Shown: piece after piece, positions 1 through 11,016 of the stretch
How the letters are laid out: the number at the start of each line of letters is the position of its first letter
How positions within the stretch are numbered: the stretch's first letter is position 1
NCBI RefSeq assembly: GCF_021155775.2
Contig: NC_060237.1
Span: 14,220,970-14,284,969, forward strand
DNA from: Neodiprion pinetum
Taxonomy: Eukaryota; Arthropoda; Insecta; Hymenoptera; Diprionidae
DNA: 64,000 nt
Reading direction: 5' to 3'
The notes under the pieces: model-generated
The model's input: the letters and a program-made list of their open reading frames with translations, nothing else
Told to the model about the DNA's origin: nothing
Database searches by the model: none
Made by a program: the position numbers and the translations under genes

Positions 1-1140
1 TTTCGTGACACTATTCTCGCGTTACAGAAACGCTGAAGCTCAAATTTCTTCGCAATAAGAATCAATCATTAGAGTTTTGTAGTGTTTAATACGAGCGTTT
101 AATGGAAAGAAACTTGTCTTGCATTTCATTTCTCGTCTCGTTCTGTGTTATCGTCCGCCAAAAGCCATTCCTAGCTGTCGTCCACACCACACGGAACTGT
201 CGTCGCATCTGTTTTTGAGAATCAAATATGAGGATTAGAAAAATACGAGGCACATATTTTGATATAATTAGATTTGACATTTTTGAAACTACAGATGCAG
301 TTTAACGTGCATCAAAAACAAGCGAATGTACACTCGACTTTTTACGATTTTCGTGACACTATTCTCGCGTTACAGAAACGCTGAAGCTCAAATTTCTTCG
401 CAATAAGAATCAATCATTAGAGTTTTGTAGTGTTTAATACGAGCGTTTAATGGAAAGAAACTTGTCTTGCATTTCATTTCTCGTCTCGTTCTGTGTTATC
501 GTCCGCCAAAAGCCATTCCTAGCTGTCGTCCACACCACACGGAACTGTCGTCGCATCTGTTTTTGAGAATCAAATATGAGGATTAGAAAAATACGAGGCA
601 CATATTTTGATAAAATTAGATTTGACATTTCTGAAACTACAGATGCAGTTTAACGTGCATCAAAAACAAACGAATGTGCACTCGACATTTTACGATTTTC
701 GTGACACCATTCTCGCATTACAGAAACGCTGAAGCTCAAATTTCTTCGCAATAAGAATCAATCATTACAGTTTTGTAGTGTTTAATACGAGCGTTTAATA
801 AAAAGAAACTTGTCTTGCGTTTCACGTCTGATTTTGCCAGCTCTTCGTGTCCGCCGACAGCCGTACCTTGCTTATCCTCGAGATCCCACGGGACTATCGT
901 CTAACCTATTTTCAACATCAAACAGCACAATAAGAAAAATACGAGGTGCCTTTTTGATGATAACGATTCCTATGTTATTCAAACATCATATACAGTTTTG
1001 TGTGCGGTAGAAAACAAAGAGAGTTTTGACGTCCCACCACTTCTGTTATACTATTTTCACACATCTGAGGATTTTTTTTTCAACCCTCTGAATAACAATA
1101 ATGATAATTCATGACAGTTTCGCGTTGTCAATCATTGAAG
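1..1140 (-). repeat. 348 bp tandem array, arm 1 part
   Basis: Monomers of 348 bp follow each other; matching open frames start at 280 and 628. A divergent monomer lies at about 690-1010 and a more diverged one at 1010-1140, running up to the transposase stop. The mirrored array in arm 2 shows that more monomers should lie left of position 1. Each full monomer holds a 64-codon open frame on the transposase strand, probably open by chance because the monomers are nearly identical. Confidence 0.85.
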
Positions 1141-1168
1141 ATTTGTAAAAAGAATCATATCTCACATT

Positions 1169-4100
1169 TCATTCCTGGTTCCGTTGCCTGAGGAGATGCT
1201 CGATGTGCCCTCCGTTCTGCTGGACAGTGAGTGCGAGCCGTTTCCGGATAGACCCTCGCACCCATTGCATCTCCCTAACAGGAATAGCGGCACACGCTTC
1301 GGCGATGCGGTGGCGCATGTCGTGTTTTGTTGTGGGGGCCCGTTCGTAGACGATTTCCTTGACTCTACTCCAGAACCAGAAATCACAGACTGTGAGATCT
1401 GGTGAGCGCGCTGGCCACCTAACCGGACCTCTCGTACCGATCCAGCGCTCCGGGAACATGGCGTCCAGGATTGCCTTGTTCGCGTTACTGTTGTGGGCAG
1501 GGGCCCCGTCCTGCTGCCACCAAACCTGGTCCATACGGATGGGGTTTCCGTCCATCAGGCGGGGGAGTTCCTCGGTGAGTACGGTCGTGTACTTGGCTGA
1601 CGTGAGATTTCCGTCGAGGAAAATGGGCCCGAGGATCCTGTCCTGTAATACTCCAACCCAGACGTGGAGCTTCCAACGGTGCTGGTTGTCCTGTTCGACG
1701 ATCCAGTGTGGGTTTTCCGGAGCCCACCAACGACAGTTCTGCTTGTTGACGAGTTCGAGGTTCGTGAACAGCGCTTCGTCCGTGAAGCACACGTTCCTGA
1801 AGAAATCGGGATCCTCCTGCAGACGCTCCAGTCCCCAGCGACAGTACGTCAGTCTTCGTTCGGCATCACCTGGGCACAGCTTTTGCACCGGCTGGTACTT
1901 GAACGGACGGTTCAGCTCGCGTGCGATTTTTCTCACAGATTCTCGAGGAACCTCTGTAGGGAATTAATTACTCCTTTTAGAAAGCACGAAGAGACAATTA
2001 TCGCATTGACCCCTAAATATACGTTGAATTTGTGTCCAGGATTGTCTCGTCTCTAATAAATCTCACCCAACAGAACGAGGTATGACTTGGTAATAAAATT
2101 TCGCATCAAACCGACGGGGAAATATCTCGCCGAACTGACGAGTCAATGGATTTTCGGCTTAATTACAATTCACCTGGATGAATGTAGAATAACTTGATTA
2201 ATGAGAATTAACTGAATCACTAAATATAACTGAAATGTTTAGAATTAACTGAGACACAACTGAATTACGGAAAATTAAATCAAGTATATGGGCTATTCCG
2301 CGTCAACCGGATCAGTCATCTCTCAGATATTTTTTTAATTCGGCATGTGGATTGTGTGGGAGAAGTTAGATTCTTGTGCCAAAGCGCGAATCTCATAATG
2401 CAAAATTCGATTTTTTATTAACAATAACAAATTAGACTCCCATTTTTTTCAAAAATTCATAACCCTGGCAAAGAATTAGATACAATATATTTTTTTTTCA
2501 AATTACGCGGAAAGCTCCATAGAATTTAAAAAAAATACGAAACGGTAAAAAAAAGTTGTTATCAATTGTTTATTTAACAATTAATTTTTCAAAGATTTTT
2601 AAAACAGTGACTGACACGATCAAAAAATTTTTTTTGAATTCCGACATGTTCCTTGAACTGTACTACAACCTGTGAATTAATTCCAGAGAGGTGTTTTTTT
2701 TCGTTTTCGAGTTAAAAATCATTAAAGGTGTCGATGCGCATGAAATTGCGGCGCGCCGAGTCTCTACGTAATGGCGGGCGGCCGGGTGCCGTCCACCGCT
2801 ACACCGCGGTGGCGTCGCAGGGTTATTTCAGTCATTTTCACGATGTAGGACACGATTGGAGAATCTGAAAAAAATACTGTACCTTCACAAGGCCTGCTCA
2901 AAGCGATAAGTGAAGTTTCAAGAATGTGTTTTTATTTTAAAATAAGTAGCAAGTCATGTAATTTTTATCATTTATGTGCCCTTTCATGGTGTGTAACCGT
3001 TATTTTGAATCTCTGTAATAAAAAAACGGTGAAAAACACATTCCTGAAACTTCACTTATCGCTTTGAGCAGGCCTTGTGAAGCTACAGTATTTTTTTCAG
3101 ATTCTGCAATCATGTCCTACATTGTGAAAATGACTCCAAAATAACGCTACGAGGCCACCGCGGGGTAGCGGTGGACGGCAACCGGCCGCCCGCCAATACG
3201 TAGAGACTCGGCGCGCCGCAATTTCATGCGCATCGACACCTTTAATGATTTTTTACTCGAAAACGAAGAAAAACACCCCTCTGGAATTAATTCACAGGTT
3301 GTAGTACAGTTCAAGGAACATGTCAGAATTATAAAAAAATTTTTTGATCGTGTCAGTCACTGTTTTAAAAATCTTTGAAAAATTAATTGTCAAATAAACA
3401 ATTGATAACAACTTTTTTTTACCGTTTCGTATTTTTTTTTAAATTCTATGGAGCTTTCCGCGTAATTTGAAAAAAAAATATGTTGTATCTAATTTTTTGC
3501 CAAAGTTATGAATTTTTGAAAAAAATGGGAGTCTAATTTGCTATTGTTAATAAAAAATCGAATTTTGCATTATGAGATTCGCGCTTTGGCACAAAAATAT
3601 AACTTCTCCCACATAATCCACATGTCAAATTAAAAAATATCTCAGACATGAGTGATTCGGTTGACGCGGAATAGCCCATATTCAAATAACTTTGGGTTCA
3701 TGCCAGAATTATATGTTTACAGAGAGTAAAAATTAAATAAAAATGTGAAATGAAGTAGAGTTAAGAAAAATAATTTGAATTAATTGGAAATGCGATAGAA
3801 CGAATTCAAAACTTTTCAACCTCACTTGAATTAGCGTGAATTATCAAGAATTGAAATTTATGAATTGAAACGAATCAAGTTGAATCATATGAATCTACCT
3901 CACTTAAAAGAATTGATTTCAAATAAGAAAATTAAGTTAAATCACATTAATTTATTCAGATTAATTCAACTCAAACAATTACCGTGTTACTCAAATCTCG
4001 AATTATTTCCCCCTCGCATGAAACGAACAGTTCAGGTTGCCCGCGCACCATTGATTTTAATTCGAATAACTAAAATACGGTTAATTCTGGTCAGTTGGAA

Positions 4101-4926
4101 ATTTCTGGAAACGCCGGAAGCAATATTTAAAAAATCATCTAATCACGGGGTCGATCTGAAATTGATGAAAACACGAAATTGAATTTTTTAGCGTTCTCAC
4201 AGATCCTGGAAAAGGTTTGGATATTCTTCACCCCGAAGCGGATACACGGAAAAATGTTGCACGGCAATTGGTAGTTTTATAGACACTATTGCGTCAAAAA
4301 AATTCAAGAAAACCAATAATAGAGAGTGTTGAAATTAGCGAATTTGGCACGGAATGCCCCATACGTACATCTGAGAATAAATTAAATTGAGAAAAAATAT
4401 AACGAAGAGAAAATGAACGTACGCAGTGTCCTCGCGAGGCGTCTGAGGCTCTGTCTTCCGTTTTCCTGGACGGCGTGTTCCACCGCTGCTCGGACTGGGC
4501 CATCCCGCACCGGCTTGATGCGCTGCTCTCGTGCCCGCTTCAGCACGCCGTGCTCCTGCTCCGTTGCCGCCAGCCTAGAGATGAAGTTTCGCATACTCGA
4601 ATCATACATTGTTGCAAAGTTTCACAAGCATCGGCTTCTTGCAGGAAAAAAATCGACGTAGCCGACAGTTATGTCGCATAAATGTTTAAAATATATTATT
4701 CAGGGCAATGCGCGCCAGCTGCATAGAGTTCTAGTGCAAATTAACACGATTATGCAATTCTGAAAATTATTTCATTGCGAACATCGTACCTTCGAAAAGA
4801 CTGCCTCGACGGTGGCTGCCCGTCCTCCGGGAATCGCTCTCGGTACATCCTCGCCGATCCTGTAAAATTGTTCCCGGTCTCCGCCAGTATCCGATGCATC
4901 CTGGTCGTCCGCACGTCCCTGTCCAT
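1169..4926 (-). CDS. Tc1/mariner-superfamily transposase, three exons, arm 1 copy
   Basis: This is the mirror of the arm 2 gene. Predicted exons on the minus strand are 4926-4790, 4574-4423 and 1953-1169, giving a 357-residue DDE transposase. Exon 1 carries an insect-type N-terminal helix-turn-helix ending in a PPSRQSFRR motif, exon 2 a basic linker and a second helix-turn-helix start, and exon 3 the rest of that domain and the catalytic core. Catalytic residues are D155 (CFTDEALF), D245 (QQDGAPAH) and D287 (SPDLTVCDF). Forty-one residues separate the last two, a DD41D spacing. Intron 2 (1954-4422) contains a 1.39 kb palindromic MITE. The frame is intact if the GT-AG introns are used; no transcript evidence is available here. 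Confidence 0.8.
2289..3678. mobile_element. Palindromic MITE in transposase intron 2, arm 1
   Basis: The ends are inverted: TGGGCTATTCCGCGTCAACC at 2289 and its complement ending at 3678. The arms are about 620 bp with an internal spacer near 2920-3050 that is not symmetric. TA flanks both sides, so the insertion looks like a TA-target event. The arms differ from each other at many sites, unlike the outer palindrome. No coding capacity was seen. The rest of the intron (1954-2288 and 3679-4422) is AT-rich without recognised content. Confidence 0.8.
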
Positions 4927-5110
4927 CTTAATCTCTAATTTTCTAGTACAATTATTCTAACAATACAGCTACAGTAAATCAACGTTGGTAAGATTATTGG
5001 TAAAATAAAAATATTCTTTAACAGCTAACTACGCTACAGTTAAACGTGTAAAATTAACAATTATCACAACACTTCACGGTAACTTAACGATTATAAACGT
5101 AATGAGAATA

Positions 5111-5594
5111 TTTAAACGATTGAAACTACGGGTAATGCAACGAATGAACGTGGCGATAATCTCGATTTTTTTTAAGTTTTGGTTGAAACTCGGATATTGG
5201 CTGGTGACGCTTCGAGCGAATCTTAGCGTCTGTTTGCTGAAATTAGCTCGAAACAATGCCAGATCTTCGATTGTCATTTACTACGCCTGACGCGCCGAGC
5301 TGCGTCTGTTGGTTATTTCACGAACTGTCGGACAGCAGCGTGTAATAACAAATGAATACATTCGGGATCGTACGATATCCTAATTATTGTAACCAACGGA
5401 CGCAGCTCGACGCGTCAGGCGTATTAAATGACAATCGAAGATCTGGCATTGTTTCGCGCTAATTTCAGCAAACAGACGCTAAGATTCGCTCGAAGCATCA
5501 CCAACCGAAATCATAGTTTTACCCAAAACTTTCACAAAATCAAGATTATTGCCACGTTCATTCGTAGCATTACACGTATTTTTAATCGTTTAAA
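5111..5594. repeat. 484 bp inverted repeat next to the inner fold-back, arm 1
   Basis: Two arms of about 230 bp diverge around 5352. Each contains the same outward reading frame beginning MTIEDLALFRANFSKQTLRF, at 5277 on minus and at 5428 on plus. The two halves are clearly diverged from each other (SVTSQYPSF against SITNRNHSF). The right arm ends directly at the TA before the inner fold-back at 5596. Function unknown. Confidence 0.75.
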
Positions 5595-6874
5595 TACAGG
5601 ATGTCCCTAAATTGGTGGACACGGACCAGCCAGCGTGATACCTGACTCAAATCCAACCGAGAATTTCTTTGCCGCAAGCTCGTCCGACGCATAGTTTTTT
5701 AATTATAAACGATAGCGTTAGGCTAATCAGAGTGCACCATTTCATCTGGATTTGCCGCCACGGAAATTGCTGTTTTCTTCGTCTGGGTGAATTATTATTT
5801 TTCGGTTACAAAGTAAATATCGGCACCCCCCTCTCTCCCTGTTGTACCCCTTCTCGAGCGCTGACCTCGGTATTGTTGCCGCGGCACACGCTGCCGGCCG
5901 CACACCCACGGACGCACACTCGTGTGTGTGAAACATAAGCGAATGCCCAGCTACACAATACTACGAAACACACATCTACGAGTGAAAATAAAAATAAATC
6001 TCCAAATAAATCAGCGGATTTAAGATTTAATGTTACAAAACACTTCCAATCATCGATGTATGCATAAAACTAGAGATTTTAGACGGTTGATATGCCGTTA
6101 GGGTTCATAATTAGTCATTCAATCAATCTGAATTATGCTTTCCGAACATTTTTTGTGTCTTTGCAACATAATTTTTCCACTAGTTTGAAATTCATCATTG
6201 ACATCCGATTTTTCAATAATGCGAGGGAAAAATAACTCGCTGAATTGACGTGTCAATAGGTTTGTAAATCAGTTACGATTCACCTGAGTTGACACAAAAT
6301 AACTGAATAAATGAGAATTCACTGAATCACTAAAAATGATAACCGAAATTATCGGAATTATTTGAGATATAACTGAATTAGGAAGAGTTGTAATAAGTCA
6401 AGTTACTTTGAATAACTTTAGATTCGTGTCAAAATTTTATGTTTAGAGAGAAAAATAATTAAATTCAAATAAAAAAGTAATTTTAAATCAGGAAGAAGAA
6501 AATTTCCGAATACCTGAATTCAAATGAAGCAATTTGAATTTAATAAATCTATCCGAATTTGAGGAAAAATAATAATTATTATTTGGAATAGAAAAATGAA
6601 GTCGAATTACATGAATAAATTCAATTAATTCAACTAAAAAAAATATGGTGTCATTCAAATTCCCAGTTATTTCCTCGTCGATTCATTGTGGGTCTGGAGT
6701 GGTAAGTAACGTTGAAATTGTTGAGATCAATGCTAGTGATGGCCACTTATCTGAGAATAATCGATGTATCGATTAATCGATTTAAACAAAATAATCGGAC
6801 ACGGTTCCATTAAATTGGTAAAAATTGATCAATTTGGTACATTTCTGCGTGCAGTCTTAATATCGGAAGAGATA

Positions 6875-9068
6875 CACTCAGCAAAAGAATTAAAGGAACA
6901 GTAGGATTTCTAACTTTTTTCAGTGATTTTTGAAGAGCTGTAACTTGGTGAAAAATAGTCGAATCGTAAAAAACCAAGAAGCATTTCGAAGCTTGAAACG
7001 TCTAGTTTGAAATCCTCATCACTTATTTTTTTCTTAAACATCACGCTAAGTGTGACCCTCAGAAATAGCGCAAGGCGAAATTCCTCACAATTTCTGTCTT
7101 TTTCAAAGGCGTGCACGAGCTCAAAAAAATTTTTCACCGCTTTGTCAATATTGGATTCATCTAGCCTGATTCTTCAGCTTCAAAACGATCGGTTTTGAAC
7201 CTCTGTACGACCATTTGTCGTTGAGATATTGGCGTATGAACAAAAAAGGAGCTCTTTTCGTTGATCATCAATATCTCATGAACTAATGATCCCACAGCAA
7301 GCTGAACCTGAGTTCCGTGAACGGTAAGAAACGCTCTCAAAGTACGTTTGATAACTTAGTGCAAGATATTTTTTTTTCTAATCTCATTGTTCATCTGAAA
7401 AGGTACAAACAAATCGGTTTCTTCTTTAGTTTGGAAAATCCACGTCAACTTTACAAATATTGCGAAAATGACTCGTGTTTCCAGGTTTTTTTTTTAGTTC
7501 AATACATGCCTAAAAACCCCTCGAAATTTAAAATTGATCGGCTGAACCGTAATTGTTGACCGAACCGTCAAAGTTTTATTAAAAATTTAAGGAACATTTT
7601 TGTTTTTCCTTAAATGGCAAATAATGATGATTAAAGTGGAAAAATGACTATTCCGTTATTTTTCTTCACAATTTCCCAACAAGTACGCTTTAAATCTTGG
7701 ACAAAGAGAGAAATTTGAAATTTTATTTTTCTTTAGTTTTTCAAAATTCTAAATCTTTTTTTTTCAGATTTCAACAAAAATTGTGTTCTTTTGCTTCCAA
7801 TTATTCATGAACGATGTTTCAAATACTCGAACTTTTTTTAAATTGTCAAGAAAATCGTTTTCACGCAATTTTCCACCGCCAGCATTAGCATTACCCAAAG
7901 CGTGCCGCGCGGAGGTTGCATGGTCGGATTTACGCTTCTCGTCTGTCTGTCTGTACGTCTGTACGTCTGTATGTCTTTATGCGGATAGACGGACAGACAG
8001 ACGAGAAGCGTAAATCCGACCATGCAACCTCCGCGCGGCACGCTTTGGGTAATGCTAATGCTGGCGGTGGAAAATTGCGTGAAAACGATTTTCTTGACAA
8101 TTTAAAAAAAGTTCGAGTATTTGAAACATCGTTCATGAATAATTGGAAGCAAAAGAACACAATTTTTGTTGAAATCTGAAAAAAAAAGATTTAGAATTTT
8201 GAAAAACTAAAGAAAAATAAAATTTCAAATTTCTCTCTTTGTCCAAGATTTAAAGCGTACTTGTTGGGAAATTGTGAAGAAAAATAACGGAATAGTCATT
8301 TTTCCACTTTAATCATCATTATTTGCCATTTAAGGAAAAACAAAAATGTTCCTTAAATTTTTAATAAAACTTTGACGGTTCGGTCAACAATTACGGTTCA
8401 GCCGATCAATTTTAAATTTCGAGGGGTTTTTAGGCATGTATTGAACTAAAAAAAAAACCTGGAAACACGAGTCATTTTCGCAATATTTGTAAAGTTGACG
8501 TGGATTTTCCAAACTAAAGAAGAAACCGATTTGTTTGTACCTTTTCAGATGAACAATGAGATTAGAAAAAAAAATATCTTGCACTAAGTTATCAAACGTA
8601 CTTTGAGAGCGTTTCTTACCGTTCACGGAACTCAGGTTCAGCTTGCTGTGGGATCATTAGTTCATGAGATATTGATGATCAACGAAAAGAGCTCCTTTTT
8701 TGTTCATACGCCAATATCTCAACGACAAATGGTCGTACAGAGGTTCAAAACCGATCGTTTTGAAGCTGAAGAATCAGGCTAGATGAATCCAATATTGACA
8801 AAGCGGTGAAAAATTTTTTTGAGCTCGTGCACGCCTTTGAAAAAGACAGAAATTGTGAGGAATTTCGCCTTGCGCTATTTCTGAGGGTCACACTTAGCGT
8901 GATGTTTAAGAAAAAAATAAGTGATGAGGATTTCAAACTAGACGTTTCAAGCTTCGAAATGCTTCTTGGTTTTTTACGATTCGACTATTTTTCACCAAGT
9001 TACAGCTCTTCAAAAATCACTGAAAAAAGTTAGAAATCCTACTGTTCCTTTAATTCTTTTGCTGAGTG
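6875..9068. mobile_element. Innermost fold-back with CACTCAGCAAAAGAATTAAA ends (2.2 kb)
   Basis: Homology to the free-standing relative at 50615-53115 stops at the AGAGATA at 6874, and CACTCAGC starts there. The mirror point is 9068. This marks a separate insertion into the spacer of the surrounding fold-back, probably at a TA. The interior holds short AT-rich frames of up to 80 codons, the same on both arms and in copy B, with no recognised domain. Confidence 0.65.
7951..7992. other. Symmetry axis and loop of the giant palindrome
   Basis: The stem is perfect through 7950/7993. The central bases between are a degenerate GTCT/GTAC tetranucleotide run that does not pair across the axis beyond isolated bases. 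On a single strand this is a hairpin loop of about 40 nt on a stem of several kilobases. The loop does not resemble the standard PacBio hairpin adapter as I know it. Confidence 0.85.
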
Positions 9069-10348
9069 TATCTCTTCCGATATTAAGACTGCACGCAGAA
9101 ATGTACCAAATTGATCAATTTTTACCAATTTAATGGAACCGTGTCCGATTATTTTGTTTAAATCGATTAATCGATACATCGATTATTCTCAGATAAGTGG
9201 CCATCACTAGCATTGATCTCAACAATTTCAACGTTACTTACCACTCCAGACCCACAATGAATCGACGAGGAAATAACTGGGAATTTGAATGACACCATAT
9301 TTTTTTTAGTTGAATTAATTGAATTTATTCATGTAATTCGACTTCATTTTTCTATTCCAAATAATAATTATTATTTTTCCTCAAATTCGGATAGATTTAT
9401 TAAATTCAAATTGCTTCATTTGAATTCAGGTATTCGGAAATTTTCTTCTTCCTGATTTAAAATTACTTTTTTATTTGAATTTAATTATTTTTCTCTCTAA
9501 ACATAAAATTTTGACACGAATCTAAAGTTATTCAAAGTAACTTGACTTATTACAACTCTTCCTAATTCAGTTATATCTCAAATAATTCCGATAATTTCGG
9601 TTATCATTTTTAGTGATTCAGTGAATTCTCATTTATTCAGTTATTTTGTGTCAACTCAGGTGAATCGTAACTGATTTACAAACCTATTGACACGTCAATT
9701 CAGCGAGTTATTTTTCCCTCGCATTATTGAAAAATCGGATGTCAATGATGAATTTCAAACTAGTGGAAAAATTATGTTGCAAAGACACAAAAAATGTTCG
9801 GAAAGCATAATTCAGATTGATTGAATGACTAATTATGAACCCTAACGGCATATCAACCGTCTAAAATCTCTAGTTTTATGCATACATCGATGATTGGAAG
9901 TGTTTTGTAACATTAAATCTTAAATCCGCTGATTTATTTGGAGATTTATTTTTATTTTCACTCGTAGATGTGTGTTTCGTAGTATTGTGTAGCTGGGCAT
10001 TCGCTTATGTTTCACACACACGAGTGTGCGTCCGTGGGTGTGCGGCCGGCAGCGTGTGCCGCGGCAACAATACCGAGGTCAGCGCTCGAGAAGGGGTACA
10101 ACAGGGAGAGAGGGGGGTGCCGATATTTACTTTGTAACCGAAAAATAATAATTCACCCAGACGAAGAAAACAGCAATTTCCGTGGCGGCAAATCCAGATG
10201 AAATGGTGCACTCTGATTAGCCTAACGCTATCGTTTATAATTAAAAAACTATGCGTCGGACGAGCTTGCGGCAAAGAAATTCTCGGTTGGATTTGAGTCA
10301 GGTATCACGCTGGCTGGTCCGTGTCCACCAATTTAGGGACATCCTGTA

Positions 10349-10832
10349 TTTAAACGATTAAAAATACGTGTAATGCTACGAATGAACGTGGCAATAATCT
10401 TGATTTTGTGAAAGTTTTGGGTAAAACTATGATTTCGGTTGGTGATGCTTCGAGCGAATCTTAGCGTCTGTTTGCTGAAATTAGCGCGAAACAATGCCAG
10501 ATCTTCGATTGTCATTTAATACGCCTGACGCGTCGAGCTGCGTCCGTTGGTTACAATAATTAGGATATCGTACGATCCCGAATGTATTCATTTGTTATTA
10601 CACGCTGCTGTCCGACAGTTCGTGAAATAACCAACAGACGCAGCTCGGCGCGTCAGGCGTAGTAAATGACAATCGAAGATCTGGCATTGTTTCGAGCTAA
10701 TTTCAGCAAACAGACGCTAAGATTCGCTCGAAGCGTCACCAGCCAATATCCGAGTTTCAACCAAAACTTAAAAAAAATCGAGATTATCGCCACGTTCATT
10801 CGTTGCATTACCCGTAGTTTCAATCGTTTAAA
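10349..10832. repeat. 484 bp inverted repeat, arm 2
   Basis: Mirror of 5111-5594 with the same diverged half-arms, adjoining the other end of the inner fold-back at 10347. Confidence 0.75.
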
Positions 10833-11016
10833 TATTCTCATTACGTTTATAATCGTTAAGTTACCGTGAAGTGTTGTGATAATTGTTAATTTTACACGTT
10901 TAACTGTAGCGTAGTTAGCTGTTAAAGAATATTTTTATTTTACCAATAATCTTACCAACGTTGATTTACTGTAGCTGTATTGTTAGAATAATTGTACTAG
11001 AAAATTAGAGATTAAG

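Larger units (their letters stand above)
5596..10347. mobile_element. Inner fold-back element with ACAGGATGTCCCTAAATT ends (4.75 kb)
   Basis: It starts with ACAGGATGTCCCTAAATTGG at 5596 and ends with the complement at 10347; TA flanks both ends. The first 1.29 kb is homologous to the free-standing element at 50615-53115, and the first 300 bp or so to the 618 bp MITE at 32100-32717, so this is the longest member of one family. It is centred on the axis of the giant palindrome. No transposase-like frame is visible; the open frames here are short and mirror each other on both strands. Confidence 0.8.

Noticed and set aside
1359..1967. 202-codon frame on plus opposite the transposase, and its mirror copies at 13976-14584 and 57439-58047
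   Set aside because: It is antisense to transposase exon 3, which carries the catalytic motifs; it has no domain of its own.
3865..4182. 105-codon frame in the transposase intron
   Set aside because: AT-rich, lysine- and isoleucine-rich, lies in intron 2 on the opposite strand; no known domain.
6910..7137. 75-codon frame (MKNFFELVHAFEKD...) repeated in all arms
   Set aside because: Conserved only because the whole DNA is duplicated; no domain, no start context, and a similar frame on the other strand.
7951..7992. PacBio adapter remnant at the axis
   Set aside because: The loop is a GTCT/GTAC run without the expected adapter core as I know it; a snap-back without adapter is still possible and listed as a finding.
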